64,000 bases of DNA from Pseudomonas sp. FP2309 (GCF_030687575.1 NZ_CP117439.1:4641501-4705500), one strand, 5' to 3'. Positions 40,601 through 49,831 are shown, counted from the first letter of the stretch. Made by a program: numbers and translations. Notes: generated by a model not told the origin, from the letters alone.

Positions 40601-43443
40601 GCTACGACAGCCTTGCCCGCGTCAGCCCGCTCAAGGACTTACGGCACGAGCTGTACAACATGAAGCTGCAACGCAAGATAGATGATGTCTTCGCCGCAAC
40701 CCCCCAGCGTACCCAGATGATCATGGGCATTGTGTGGACGTGTGTGGAATGGGTCTCCGCCATCGCGACCGCGCCCTTCCCCGTCCTGAGCCTGGGCACT
40801 GGCCTGCTGCTGGCCTTCAAGGACGCCATGTTGGCCCTGCAGGCTTACCATCAGGGCCACACCGATGCCGCCTTCCAGCACTTGCTCGGCTACCTGCTCA
40901 ATGCCGGTGGCGCATTATTTACCGACCTTCGCCCTGCATTGGGCTCACTCAAGTCGACCGGCCTGCGCGCACGCCCAAGCCTGCACGGCACGAGCGATGG
41001 CCAGGCCATCACGCGAACCCGCGCCCTGTTAACACCCATGCCGTCGACGGAAAACATGCAGCCCGTGTTATTGCGCGGCGAGTGGTACTGGGCGCCCAGG
41101 GTGTCTGACCCATTGGGACGTTACCTGCTGTTTCGTCTTGACGCTGCCAGTGGACGGCTGCAATCAACAGCGCGCCTGGTGGAAAAGACCACAGACGGTC
41201 GCTGGCAGCGTTCGGGGGTGGTCGGGGGGGCGCCTAAATATGAAAAACTGCCGGAAACCGCCGACGCGCTCAAGGCGTATGAAGTCGACGCGCAACACTG
41301 GCGCGATGTCGAGCGCCTGCTCAAGCCCGACTTCAGGCGGTCGCTGCTCACGGATGACCCGGTGCTGCCGCGCACCTATCTCATCGATAGACACCGTGAG
41401 CACATGGCGCCGATTCACCAGGCGTACCTCAAGCAGGTAGAGACGTTGAGCCGAGATGCCGAGGCGTTCTGGTCCGCCTCAATAGCGGCGCCTCGCCCGT
41501 CACTGCCGACGCTGGCCAACGATGCCGCGCATGCACAGATCATCGAGTCGCTGTTCAAACACAGTGACGGACTGGTGATCGGTGAGGTGAGCGAGTCGAT
41601 CGCCAGCAAGCAATTTTTGATCGAGAACATCGGTGAACTGGCCAGGCACGGCGTCAAGCGCCTGTACATCGAGCATCTGCCTAACGACGTGTTCCGACTG
41701 AAGCTGCACAAACTCAATACCAAGGGTTCATCCCGGCATATCGAAAAACACCTGGGCCGCGTCGACCGCACCTTCAACCTCGGCGAAGGTGCCTCCCCGT
41801 CCTACCTGAGCCTGATGAAAGCGGCACGCAGGCACGGCATCGAACTCAAAGGCCTCGATGCGGCGACGTCCTATGACATGAGCCATGCTTTCCACATTAT
41901 CGAAGACGCCCAGTCGCCGCCGCGGGCCAACGGGTTGCGCAATTTCTACTCGCACAAAGCGCTCAACGCCGACCTGGCCGACCAGCCGGGAACGCGTTGG
42001 GTGGCGCTGGTTGAACACAGCCGGGTGCGGACAGCCGAGCACATACCTGGGCTGGCCGATTTGAACGGCGCATTCGGCCTGCGCATCGACGACGTCAACA
42101 CCGATTCAGCAGTGGGCCTCTGGCGCGACCCAGTGGATTTCAGGCTCAGCCTGAAAACGAACTACCAAGCGCCGACGCTCACACCTGCTGCTGCGCTACC
42201 TGCACCGCTCGTACCCAACGTCGCGGCATTGCCCGAGCCCACCCACTTCAACACATTCGATGTAGCGCCGGCGTTCAGGGAGCACTTGCGCGAGCTGCAG
42301 ATGACGCACAGGGGCCTGGACACCAGTTACGCACCGGCACTGCCGGAACTGCAGGAGACCTTCAGCGCCTTTGCCCAAGCGCGGCGCCGCCTGCACACGG
42401 CCGCCGAAGCGTATTTCAGTAACTACACGCCTCCCGCCAGAGCGCCGCTGCCGGATGCGGCCCTGCTGCGCACCGAACGGGATTTTATCCAGGCCGCCTA
42501 CACCTATGCCCCAGGCCTGGTGATCGGCGAAGCCCATGCCGCGGAGTCGGCCAAGAAGTTTCTGATCGAGCACATGGCGGATTTGAAGAAACAGGGCGTA
42601 CGCACGCTATACGTCGAGCATTTGCAAACGGACCTGCACCAACTCGAACTCAACCTCTTCAACCAGACCGCAAAACTGCCCGACACCCTCAAAGCCTTTC
42701 TGCAACGCCAGGATGTCGGGCACATGCGTTTTTACGATGGCAAGACCGCCCACTACCAGGGGCCCTACACCTACACCAATGTCCTGCAAGCGGCCAACAA
42801 ACACGGGATCCGCGTCCGCGCCCTCGATTGCGCGGCCAGCTATAACCTCAAAGGGCTCAGAGGGACGTCGCAAGCACTTCCGGACCCGGACGCCTTGCGC
42901 AACGCCATGTTCAGTTACTTCGCCTCCCACGCTATCCAGGCCGACCAGGCCGCACAGGGGGCGCACAAGTGGGTGGCGTTCATGGGCAGCGCCCATACGG
43001 ACACCTACGCGGGCATCCCAGGGCTGGGGCCCATGCATGGCGTCATCAGCGTGCACATACGTGATAGCGCCACCGGCCTGGCAAAGGGCTTTGAGCCCGG
43101 CACCTGGCAAGTGTTCAGCGAAACCAAATGGCGAGCATTACGCAGCGACTTCATCCTGAACGTCGGGTTCGAACGCATAACGCCCCCGGAGCCGTTCGTT
43201 CCGCTAGAGCGCTCGCGCCTGAAGAATGTCGGGCATTTCCTGATTGAACGGCCCACGCCGGAGCACACCAACCTGCTGCATAAATCCAACAGCGGTCAGG
43301 TTGTTTCCACGCCGATCCAGACAGATGCCACGGGACACTTTTTCATCGACCGTTGGGACGCGCTTAAAGATCAGCGATTCCTGTCTCAAGACAGCCTGAT
43401 CCGCGCGCTCAGAGAGGTCATACAGCTCACACCTGCGCCTTAG
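37693..43443 (+). CDS. Giant DUF6543/dermonecrotic-toxin-like protein with tandem TIKI-like domains
   Basis: A 1916-residue protein starting after GGAG, with no signal peptide. Residues 1-1000 resemble DUF6543 polypeptides of Pseudomonas toxins (LLYTPNAPDHIAFREA). Hydrophobic segments lie near 1010-1040 and 1060-1080. Two tandem domains follow (about 1270-1480 and 1590-1810) resembling the EreA/ChaN/TIKI-like fold seen in Pasteurella toxin C2. Copy 2 has GEAHAAESAKKF (Glu1613, His1615) and GSAHTDT (His1768, Asp1770). Copy 1 has lost these: GEVSES, and Arg1444/Arg1446 where His and Asp are expected. Delivery route, target and immunity gene are not visible. Confidence 0.72.
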   Translation: MPLTPLDHPPSFEEIRSDLGQISDYLLQDHPIAAQNRPDELMTLERLNQTLKTSNQALLQSARLLYQSVENADLANEPGRTLLNGLKAELVTQLNELDQRHQIEGKSRKSYLTFEAGITALEQETKLRIKDRLLHRQWIDVLETVTLGPDARPGLYALRFTYQDSPVEVAGAFVLTEQATLVVDALNSEANVGPVLLFLPSRGLEAFDSLLQLDTWLQQLLSHVDRRQAFIDCLPQRYQDLSAAGIWPLALENISSEPLFEHLYNARVHKRTQDIEWALSLIDNPEHSGQRLYHQLDWAIGAALPTYDQRLELRAQALLERSLRYSAPGWYRSATATQQALLAEHIQQYNQARQALTAFFGPAASPHALARYQLTEQLDVDLDIQDLNPDQLQVSTQRRVPGVGDYNHQNSLTELALRGLHSDDEQPGSDFLQSTTLRYAGKPLPEDYAELTPSYLVQLLDTVQPRLAFAQVQRSIHTKPGLKHAIRHLLDQRINCLAYAALLRNHISAADYQLIQHLREGRDPQLSASTLSLHDAQLQDLWVLRQVDAHGTPIRVLLCTPSAPRAEQFMAFDSETACQTHVLGWSRDNGSHPDRQTMTDYLLERVALRFRAAMARTLMGLSFKPHEREYQEVKFDSPCTHADCLGSMAEHFLATQVDDQRSTTPSWFTSTHAANRRKLLSLADDAEGALRTYKADPQSEHSFPSFETYLHQQAKTALNGLLARPQNDVDPDKVWAYYPRHALTSTPAAVNYTTLYRDGYDDSIGFLNEAFAQSATFKGPEGLDLSRLTAQKVAASVRGAWIGQRYINAVRSTLQNSNSPGYAKRRAATLAITQLQMRSAALECQLKGHISSIDLAWLETSIQSMGDTSVAVRGQYPIHRLTIDGDWINDTFLFSHGDDPVLLYTPNAPDHIAFREARLFNHTLKKVDGMVGYLTERAPLPSRARVGQFLKAAREQLPEHINRTTPSPPRYDSLARVSPLKDLRHELYNMKLQRKIDDVFAATPQRTQMIMGIVWTCVEWVSAIATAPFPVLSLGTGLLLAFKDAMLALQAYHQGHTDAAFQHLLGYLLNAGGALFTDLRPALGSLKSTGLRARPSLHGTSDGQAITRTRALLTPMPSTENMQPVLLRGEWYWAPRVSDPLGRYLLFRLDAASGRLQSTARLVEKTTDGRWQRSGVVGGAPKYEKLPETADALKAYEVDAQHWRDVERLLKPDFRRSLLTDDPVLPRTYLIDRHREHMAPIHQAYLKQVETLSRDAEAFWSASIAAPRPSLPTLANDAAHAQIIESLFKHSDGLVIGEVSESIASKQFLIENIGELARHGVKRLYIEHLPNDVFRLKLHKLNTKGSSRHIEKHLGRVDRTFNLGEGASPSYLSLMKAARRHGIELKGLDAATSYDMSHAFHIIEDAQSPPRANGLRNFYSHKALNADLADQPGTRWVALVEHSRVRTAEHIPGLADLNGAFGLRIDDVNTDSAVGLWRDPVDFRLSLKTNYQAPTLTPAAALPAPLVPNVAALPEPTHFNTFDVAPAFREHLRELQMTHRGLDTSYAPALPELQETFSAFAQARRRLHTAAEAYFSNYTPPARAPLPDAALLRTERDFIQAAYTYAPGLVIGEAHAAESAKKFLIEHMADLKKQGVRTLYVEHLQTDLHQLELNLFNQTAKLPDTLKAFLQRQDVGHMRFYDGKTAHYQGPYTYTNVLQAANKHGIRVRALDCAASYNLKGLRGTSQALPDPDALRNAMFSYFASHAIQADQAAQGAHKWVAFMGSAHTDTYAGIPGLGPMHGVISVHIRDSATGLAKGFEPGTWQVFSETKWRALRSDFILNVGFERITPPEPFVPLERSRLKNVGHFLIERPTPEHTNLLHKSNSGQVVSTPIQTDATGHFFIDRWDALKDQRFLSQDSLIRALREVIQLTPAP

Positions 43444-43454
43444 ACACCTGCACC

Positions 43455-43477
43455 GCCCGGTTCAACGCGAACCGGGC
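43455..43477 (+). terminator. Hairpin after the giant toxin-like gene
   Basis: GCCCGGTTC/GAACCGGGC is a perfect 9-bp stem with an AACGC loop, 12 bases past the stop. No T run follows. Confidence 0.5.
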
Positions 43478-43620
43478 CGTGCGTCTTGGCGCTCTTATAA
43501 CCCCTGGGTCAAAAAACCGTTTCAGATCTCGTGCCAGCTGCCGATACAGCCCTACACACCCTGGCTGGCTCAAAAAACAACACCGTCCAGCAAACAGACA
43601 TCACTCTTGTGGAGCATTCG

Positions 43621-45540
43621 ATGAATAGCTGGTTCGGTAACATAAGCGTCAACCTCAAACTGGGCCTGGGCTTCGGCCTGGTACTGGTCCTCACCTCGAT
43701 CCTGGCCCTCACCGGCTGGACCAGCCTGGGCGGTCTGATCGACCGCAGCAACTGGATGAGCGACATCACTCAGCTCAACGCCTCACTGACCAAACTGCGC
43801 ATCGTGCGCCTGCAGTACATGCTGGCCAATGGCGACGAAGCCGTGGCACAGAACGTTCAGACCAACCTGGATGCCTTCACCACCCAGCAGCAAAAACTGC
43901 TCGACAGCTTCAAGAGCCCGGAAAACGTCAAGCTGCTCAATGAGCAAAAAGCGGTCATCACGGCTTACCAGCAATCCCTGAACAAAATGCGCGAGGCTTA
44001 CCGTAACGGCAACGCCTCGCGCCAGGTGATGGGCGACAAGGCCGACATTGCCAACGCGCAGATCAATGCACTGGATGCCACCGTGCAACAGATGCCTGAT
44101 AGCCCGGAACGCTTCGCGCAGTTTCAGGCCGTGACCAACGCTAAATTCGAGTTCCTGTCGGCCCGCTACGAAGTGCGCGGTTATACCGGCAACGTCAACC
44201 CGGACACCGAAGCGCGCGCCGCCGCGCAAATCGAAAAAACCATCAGCAGCTTGAAAGACCTCAGCGCTGCCTTTGGCGCCAGCCAGCAAAGCGCGCTGAC
44301 CGCCCTGGAAACGGCCCTGGGCGCCTATCGCACCGCCGTGCAGAACTACAAGACAGCCAACGCCAACATCGTCGCCGCCCGTGCCGAAATGACCACGCAG
44401 GGCGCTGATATCGTCACCATCAGCGACAAGCTCTACGAGATCCAGCTCAACCGTCGCGACGTCGAAAGCGCACAGGCCCGCAGCCTGCAGTTGATCAGCA
44501 CCTTGCTCGCGCTGCTGGTTGGCATCATCGCCGCCTGGGTGATTACCCGCCAGATCACGCGCCCGATCCAGGACACCCTGGCCGTGGTCGAACGCATTGC
44601 CTCCGGCGATCTGAGCCACAACATCCAGATCACCCGCCGCGATGAACTGGGCGTGCTGCAGCAAGGCATCCAGCGCATGGGCACCACCTTGCGTGAGTTG
44701 ATCAGCGGTATTCGTGACGGCGTGACCCAGATCGCCAGTGCCGCCGAAGAACTGTCGGCCGTGACCGAGCAGACCAGCGCCGGGGTCAACAGTCAGAAGA
44801 TCGAGACCGATCAAGTCGCCACCGCAATGCACGAAATGACTGCCACCGTGCAGGAAGTGGCGCGTAATGCCGAACAGGCTTCGCTGGCGGCCGCCGATGC
44901 CGATGGCCAAGCCCGCGCAGGCGACAAAGTGGTGGCGGAAGCCATCGCCCAGATCGAACGCCTGGCGGCTGAAGTCGCGCGTTCCACCGACGCCATGAGC
45001 CATCTGCAACAAGAGAGCAACAAGATCGGCAGCGTGATGGACGTGATCAAGGCCGTGGCCGAACAGACCAACCTGCTGGCACTGAACGCGGCGATTGAAG
45101 CTGCGCGCGCCGGTGAGGCCGGTCGTGGCTTTGCCGTCGTGGCCGACGAAGTGCGTGGCCTGGCCCAGCGCACCCAGAAATCCACCGAAGAGATCGAAGG
45201 CCTGGTCGCAGGTTTGCAGAACGGCACCCAACAAGTGGCCAACGTGATGAACAACAGCCGCAGCCTCACCGACAGCAGCGTCGAACTGACCCGCAAGGCG
45301 GGCGTGTCCCTGGAGAACATCACCCGCACAGTGTCGAACATCCAGTCGATGAACCAGCAGATCGCCGCCGCCGCCGAACAGCAAAGCGCCGTGGCCGAAG
45401 AGATCAGCCGCAGCATCGTGAATGTGCGCGATGTATCGGAACAGACCGCTACCGCCAGTGACGAAACGGCCAAGTCGAGCGTGGAACTGGCGCGCCTGGG
45501 CAGCCAGTTGCAGCAGATGGTCAGCCATTTCCGGGTCTGA
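43621..45540 (+). CDS. Methyl-accepting chemotaxis protein, HBM-type sensor
   Basis: A 639-residue chemoreceptor. The N-terminal helix is TM1 (about 14-36), and TM2 starts near Leu291. The helical periplasmic domain between them, about 255 residues, has the size and composition of the helical bimodular (HBM) sensor of P. putida McpS, which binds TCA acids. A HAMP domain (about 312-365) precedes the signalling domain, with tip [20 protein letters not shown]. The ATG at 43621 follows GGAG. The ligand cannot be read from sequence alone. Confidence 0.92.
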   Translation: MNSWFGNISVNLKLGLGFGLVLVLTSILALTGWTSLGGLIDRSNWMSDITQLNASLTKLRIVRLQYMLANGDEAVAQNVQTNLDAFTTQQQKLLDSFKSPENVKLLNEQKAVITAYQQSLNKMREAYRNGNASRQVMGDKADIANAQINALDATVQQMPDSPERFAQFQAVTNAKFEFLSARYEVRGYTGNVNPDTEARAAAQIEKTISSLKDLSAAFGASQQSALTALETALGAYRTAVQNYKTANANIVAARAEMTTQGADIVTISDKLYEIQLNRRDVESAQARSLQLISTLLALLVGIIAAWVITRQITRPIQDTLAVVERIASGDLSHNIQITRRDELGVLQQGIQRMGTTLRELISGIRDGVTQIASAAEELSAVTEQTSAGVNSQKIETDQVATAMHEMTATVQEVARNAEQASLAAADADGQARAGDKVVAEAIAQIERLAAEVARSTDAMSHLQQESNKIGSVMDVIKAVAEQTNLLALNAAIEAARAGEAGRGFAVVADEVRGLAQRTQKSTEEIEGLVAGLQNGTQQVANVMNNSRSLTDSSVELTRKAGVSLENITRTVSNIQSMNQQIAAAAEQQSAVAEEISRSIVNVRDVSEQTATASDETAKSSVELARLGSQLQQMVSHFRV

Positions 45541-45549
45541 CAAACCAAA

Positions 45550-45579
45550 AGGCCGCCTCGGTATCAACCGAGGCGGCCT
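45550..45579 (+). terminator. Terminator after the chemoreceptor gene
   Basis: A 13-bp perfect stem, AGGCCGCCTCGGT with ACCGAGGCGGCCT, and an ATCA loop; CTTAT follows. It lies 10 bases past the stop. Confidence 0.85.
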
Positions 45580-45678
45580 CTTATCGTCGGGTATTGCGCA
45601 ACGCTCCACCATAGAAGTGGCATCGTCGTTACGTCAGCGCTTGCTGTGAGCCCGCAACCCCAACCACGCGCTGGGATT

Positions 45679-45717
45679 GCAATAAAAAACCGCCCTGCCA
45701 AGGCGGTTTTTTATTGC
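45679..45717 (-). terminator. Bidirectional terminator after the glyoxalase gene
   Basis: A 16-bp perfect stem (45679-45694 with 45702-45717) around AAAACCGCC/GGCGGTTTT with flanking A and T runs. It lies 15-53 bases past the glyoxalase stop. Confidence 0.9.
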
Positions 45718-45731
45718 ATGGAATTTGGCGC

Positions 45732-46100
45732 TCAGCCCTCGCCTTCCTCGACAAACACCACGCGATTGCCAAACGGGTCCTTGACGCTCATCTCCCGCGA
45801 GCCCCAGGGCGTCGCCTCAACTTCGGGTTTGGCATAACGGTAGTCCTTGTCCTGCAACAGCTGCTGGTAAGCATCCACCCCTTGCGCCTGGATCCGCACC
45901 GCCGAACCCGGCGAGGCATCGCCATGGTGCTCGGACAAATGCAGCACACACTCGCCCAAAGACACTTGCAGATACAGCGGGTAATTGGTCTCGAAACGAT
46001 GTTGCCAATCGACCTTGAACCCGAGGAAGTCGACGTAAAACTCCAACGCCTTGACCTCATCGAAAATCCGCAGGATGGGGATGACTTTTCCTAAGTGCAT
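45732..46100 (-). CDS. Glyoxalase/bleomycin-resistance superfamily protein
   Basis: A 122-residue protein of the vicinal-oxygen-chelate superfamily. It starts MHLGKVIPILRIFDEVKALE, with YVDFLGFKVDWQHRF and a C-terminal VKDPFGNRVVFVEE typical of bleomycin-binding-like members. It is the last gene of the gntP-rpiR-deacylase unit (29-base gap to the deacylase). Its substrate is unknown. Members often bind drugs or act as metal-dependent lyases, but conserved metal ligands were not verified. Confidence 0.85.
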   Translation of the reverse strand: MHLGKVIPILRIFDEVKALEFYVDFLGFKVDWQHRFETNYPLYLQVSLGECVLHLSEHHGDASPGSAVRIQAQGVDAYQQLLQDKDYRYAKPEVEATPWGSREMSVKDPFGNRVVFVEEGEG

Positions 46101-46129
46101 GGCAACCGCTCCGTGTATGAGATCGCCCA

Positions 46130-47593
46130 CTATAAAGACGAAAACCCGAGACGCAAATCCCCGCTGCGCGCCAAGAACCGCCCCGGCCGCTGACCGTTCG
46201 CGTGCCCGTCGCGGTAGCTCAACACGCCATTGACCCACACGCCCTCGATGCCTTCTGCCGCGCGTTCAGGCGCGTTGAAATCCGCCACGTCACGCACCCG
46301 CAACGGGTCGAACAACACCAGGTCCGCCCAGTGCCCTTCACGAATTTCTCCGCGTTCCGACAAGCCAAAGCGCGCCGCCGACAGACCGGTCATCTTATGC
46401 ACGGCGGTGTGCAACGGGAACAGCCCGACATCGCGGCTGAAGTGCCCCAATACCCGTGGGAACGCGCCCCACAGGCGCGGGTGTGGAAACGGGTCATCCG
46501 GTAAACCATCGGAGCCCACCATTGACAATGGATGCGCCAGGATGCGCCGCACATCCGCCTCGTCCATGCCGTAATAGACCGCCCCCGCGGGTTGCAGGCG
46601 GCGCGCCGCGTCCATCAGCGAAACACCCCACTCACTGGCAATGTCCTGCAGGTCGCGACCGCCTTTCTGCGGGTACGGCGTCGACCAGGTGATGGTGATG
46701 CGGAATGCATCGGTCACCTGCTTGAGGTCCAGGGTCGAAGAACTGGCCGCATAGGGATAACAGTCGCAGCCCACCGGATGGGTTTTCGCCGCAGCTTCCA
46801 GCGCCGCCAACAGTTGCGGGCTACGTCCCCAGTTACCGGCACCGGCGCACTTGAGGTGGGAAATGATCACCGGCGCATTGGCGTGTCGGCCGATCAAAAA
46901 CGCCTCGTCCATCGCCTCCAGCACCGGCTCGAACTCGCTGCGCAAATGGGTGGTGTACACCGCGCCGTACGCGGTCAGTTCCTCACTGAGTTGCAACACT
47001 TCATCAGTCTCGGCATTGAATGCGCTGGCGTAGGCCAGGCCTGTGGATAACCCCAGGGCACCGGCTTCGAGACTGTCGTGCAACTGCACGCGCATGGCCG
47101 CGATTTCAACCGGCGTGGCGCTGCGGTGCAGGTCATCCATATGGTTGCTGCGCAGCGCCGTGTGGCCGATCAACGCCGCCACGTTAACCGCCGGGTGGGC
47201 GTTTTCCACCGCGTGACGGTAATCGCTGAAACGCGGATACGTGAACGCCTCGCGGGTGCCCAGCAGGTTCATCGGGTCCGGCGGATCACCGCGCAAACTG
47301 ACCGGCGACGCGCTGATGCCGCAGTTGCCGACGATCACCGTGGTCACGCCCTGGCTGAGCTTGGGCAGCATCTGCGGGTGGCGGATCACTACGGTGTCAT
47401 CGTGGGTGTGCACATCGATAAAACCCGGCGCCAGCACGCGCCCGGTTGCGTCGAGCTCATGCTCGGCCAGCGCCGCCGACAAATCGCCGATCGTCTCGAT
47501 ACGCCCATCGCGCAGCCCCACATCGGCCACGTAGCCAGGGCTGTTGCTGCCATCGATGATCAGCGCCTGGCGAATCAGCGTGTCGTACTTCAT
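46130..47593 (-). CDS. N-acyl-D-amino-acid deacylase (D-aminoacylase)
   Basis: A zinc amidohydrolase of 487 residues that releases D-amino acids from N-acyl-D-amino acids. The ATG at 47591-47593 begins MKYDTLIRQALIIDGSNSPG. Metal-site motifs include VHTHDD, GNCGIS with its bridging Cys, TTHLRSE, and ISHLKCAG. The late Asp is in MVGSDGLPDD. It starts 1 base after the rpiR stop. The partner genes (GntP permease, RpiR regulator) suggest an operon for use of N-acylated or D-amino acids. Confidence 0.92.
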   Translation of the reverse strand: MKYDTLIRQALIIDGSNSPGYVADVGLRDGRIETIGDLSAALAEHELDATGRVLAPGFIDVHTHDDTVVIRHPQMLPKLSQGVTTVIVGNCGISASPVSLRGDPPDPMNLLGTREAFTYPRFSDYRHAVENAHPAVNVAALIGHTALRSNHMDDLHRSATPVEIAAMRVQLHDSLEAGALGLSTGLAYASAFNAETDEVLQLSEELTAYGAVYTTHLRSEFEPVLEAMDEAFLIGRHANAPVIISHLKCAGAGNWGRSPQLLAALEAAAKTHPVGCDCYPYAASSSTLDLKQVTDAFRITITWSTPYPQKGGRDLQDIASEWGVSLMDAARRLQPAGAVYYGMDEADVRRILAHPLSMVGSDGLPDDPFPHPRLWGAFPRVLGHFSRDVGLFPLHTAVHKMTGLSAARFGLSERGEIREGHWADLVLFDPLRVRDVADFNAPERAAEGIEGVWVNGVLSYRDGHANGQRPGRFLARSGDLRLGFSSL

Positions 47594-47594
47594 A

Positions 47595-48455
47595 TCAGTC
47601 TCCAAGCGGCAGGCTATCGGGGCCGCCACGATATTCGTCCAAGGCCAGTTTGATCCGGCGCAGGCGTTCCTGGTTGTCGTCCGGCAGGGCCAGCGCCAGC
47701 TCGGTGGCGAGCAGGTCGATGGCCAGCAGCATGCCGTAGCGCGCCGCCGTGGGTTTGTAGATAAAGCTGGTTTCGGCCGGTTGCAGCGGCAGCACCACGT
47801 CCGCCAGCCCCGCCAGGGGGGAGTCGGCCAGGGTGATGGCGATGATGTGTGCATCGTAGTTGCGCGCCAGTGCCACCACGTCGAGCAGCTCCGGGGTCAG
47901 ACCGGTGAGCGAGCAGACGAGCAGCACATGCTCAGGGCCCAACGTCGCCGCCGTGACCCGCATCATCACCGGGTCATGACAGGCGGCAATCGGATAGCCC
48001 AGGCGAACCAGGCGTACCTGCAATTCATCGCTGCACACACTCGACGCGCCGCCCATCCCAAACGCATGGATCATCCGCGCCCTATTCAGCAGGCCTACCG
48101 CATCGACAAACCCCGCCTGATCAAACCCCGACAAATGCTGACGCAACGTCGCCTCGATATCGCCGAGAATCTGGCGGTGGAATGCCGACTGCTCGGGCAA
48201 CCCCGCCGGGTCCAGAAACCGACTGCCGACGCCACTGGCCTGCGCCAGTTGCAGGCGCAGATCACGCAGGTCGCGACAACCGACACTGCGGGCAAACCGC
48301 GACAAGGTTGCCGTACTCACCTCGGCGCGCTGGGACAACGCTTCCAGGCTGGCCGACGCGGCAAAGCCCACGTCATCGAGCATCAACTGGGCGATGCGCC
48401 CTTCGCCGGCGCTGAAGGACGCCTGGCGGGCGCGGATCTGGTAGAGGATGTCCAT
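47595..48455 (-). CDS. RpiR-family transcriptional regulator
   Basis: A 286-residue regulator. The N-terminal helix-turn-helix (about 1-80; SLEALSQRAEVSTATLSRFAR) is of RpiR type, and a SIS sugar-phosphate-binding domain follows (about 125-255; MIHAFGMGGASSVCSDELQ, VCSLTGLTPELLDVVALAR). The ATG at 48453-48455 follows GGAG. RpiR proteins usually sense phosphosugars, yet here the gene sits inside a D-aminoacylase operon, a pairing known from several Pseudomonas. Confidence 0.9.
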   Translation of the reverse strand: MDILYQIRARQASFSAGEGRIAQLMLDDVGFAASASLEALSQRAEVSTATLSRFARSVGCRDLRDLRLQLAQASGVGSRFLDPAGLPEQSAFHRQILGDIEATLRQHLSGFDQAGFVDAVGLLNRARMIHAFGMGGASSVCSDELQVRLVRLGYPIAACHDPVMMRVTAATLGPEHVLLVCSLTGLTPELLDVVALARNYDAHIIAITLADSPLAGLADVVLPLQPAETSFIYKPTAARYGMLLAIDLLATELALALPDDNQERLRRIKLALDEYRGGPDSLPLGD

Positions 48456-48481
48456 GGCGGCTCCGGGTGACAGAATGAGGC

Positions 48482-49831
48482 TCACAACAACAGCGAAAGG
48501 CCGTACGTCAAAGCGAAAGCGACCAGTGAGATCAGGGTCTCCAAGACGGTCCAGGTCTTGAAGGTCTGGATCACCGTCATATTGAAGTATTCCTTGATCA
48601 GCCAGAAGCCGCCGTCATTCACGTGGGAAAAGATCACTGAACCTGCGCCGGTGGCCAACACCAACAATTCAGGGTGTGGATAACCCAAGCCCATCGCCAC
48701 CGGCGCAACCACGCCGGACGCGGTGGTCATGGCCACGGTGGCCGAGCCGGTCGCAATGCGCATCAGCGCCGCGAACAGCCAGCCCATCACCAGCGGCGAC
48801 AGATGAAACGCATGGGCCAGGCCAAGTATTTCGTCAGTCACGCCGGCGTCCACCAGGATGCGGTTCAACCCGCCGCCAGCGCCCACCAGCAAGGTGATGC
48901 TCGCGGTCGGTGCCAGGCACTCATTGGTGAACTTGAGGATCGACTCACGGTTAAAACCCTGGGCCAGCCCCAGGGTCCAGAAACTCACCAGAGTCGCCAG
49001 CAACAGCGCGATCACCGAGTTGCCGATAAACAACAGGAACTGGTTGAACCCCGTGCCCGGCGTGGCTATCACATTCGCCCAGCCGCCGATCATCATCAAC
49101 ACCACAGGCAACAGGATCGTGCCCATGGTCAGCGCGAAGCTCGGCAGACGCGTGCGCGGTTCGCGCTCGATAAACTGGCGCTCCAACGGGTTTTCCGCCG
49201 GCAGGTGTATGCGCGGCACGATGAATTTGGCGTAGACCGGGCCGGCGATGATCGCCGTAGGAATGCCGATCAAAATCGCATACAGCACGGTCTGACCCAC
49301 CGACGCGTTGTATGCCAGCACCGCCATCATCGCAGCCGGGTGCGGTGGCACCAGCGCATGCACCACCGACAGGCCGGCGACCATCGGCAAGCCGACCATC
49401 AGGATCGACACCCCCACACGCCGCGCCACGGTAAACGCGATCGGCACCAGCAACACAAACCCCACTTCGAAAAACAGCGGCAGCCCCACCAGAAAGGCGA
49501 TGCACACCATGGCCCAATGGGCATTGCGCTCGCCGAAACGGTTGATCAACGTGCGCGCGACCTGCTCGGCGCCGCCGGACTCGGCCATCATCTTGCCAAG
49601 CATGGTGCCCAGCGCCACCACCAGTGCGATATGCCCCAGGGTCTTGCCCACCCCCGCTTCGTAAGACCCCATGATCGTGTCTGCGGGCATCCCGGCCATC
49701 AACGCCAGGCCGATGGACACCAAGGTGATGACGATAAACGGATTGAGCCGGTAACGTGCGATCAGCACGATCAAAGCAATGATGGCGATGGCAGCGTATG
49801 CCAATAGCCCGAAGCCCGGTGATGCAGCCAT
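48482..49831 (-). CDS. GntP-family permease
   Basis: A 449-residue secondary transporter of the gluconate:H+ symporter (GntP) family with many hydrophobic helices. Features include the start MAASPGFGLLAYAAIAIIAL, the GMPADTIMGSYEAGVGKTLG segment and the HPELLVLATGAGSVIFSHVND motif conserved in GntP proteins. The ATG at 49829-49831 follows GAGGAG. First gene of the operon; D-amino acids or N-acyl-D-amino acids are more likely substrates here than gluconate. Confidence 0.9.
   Translation of the reverse strand: MAASPGFGLLAYAAIAIIALIVLIARYRLNPFIVITLVSIGLALMAGMPADTIMGSYEAGVGKTLGHIALVVALGTMLGKMMAESGGAEQVARTLINRFGERNAHWAMVCIAFLVGLPLFFEVGFVLLVPIAFTVARRVGVSILMVGLPMVAGLSVVHALVPPHPAAMMAVLAYNASVGQTVLYAILIGIPTAIIAGPVYAKFIVPRIHLPAENPLERQFIEREPRTRLPSFALTMGTILLPVVLMMIGGWANVIATPGTGFNQFLLFIGNSVIALLLATLVSFWTLGLAQGFNRESILKFTNECLAPTASITLLVGAGGGLNRILVDAGVTDEILGLAHAFHLSPLVMGWLFAALMRIATGSATVAMTTASGVVAPVAMGLGYPHPELLVLATGAGSVIFSHVNDGGFWLIKEYFNMTVIQTFKTWTVLETLISLVAFALTYGLSLLL

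Noticed and set aside
37693..43443. Horizontal transfer of the giant toxin-like gene by a visible mobile element
   Set aside because: No integrase, transposase, tRNA or direct repeats flank it, and base composition looks like its neighbours.
43783..45612. A 609-codon minus-strand frame opposite the chemoreceptor
   Set aside because: Composition (Gly, His, Asp repeats) is that of an antisense shadow; the plus-strand gene has full MCP motifs.
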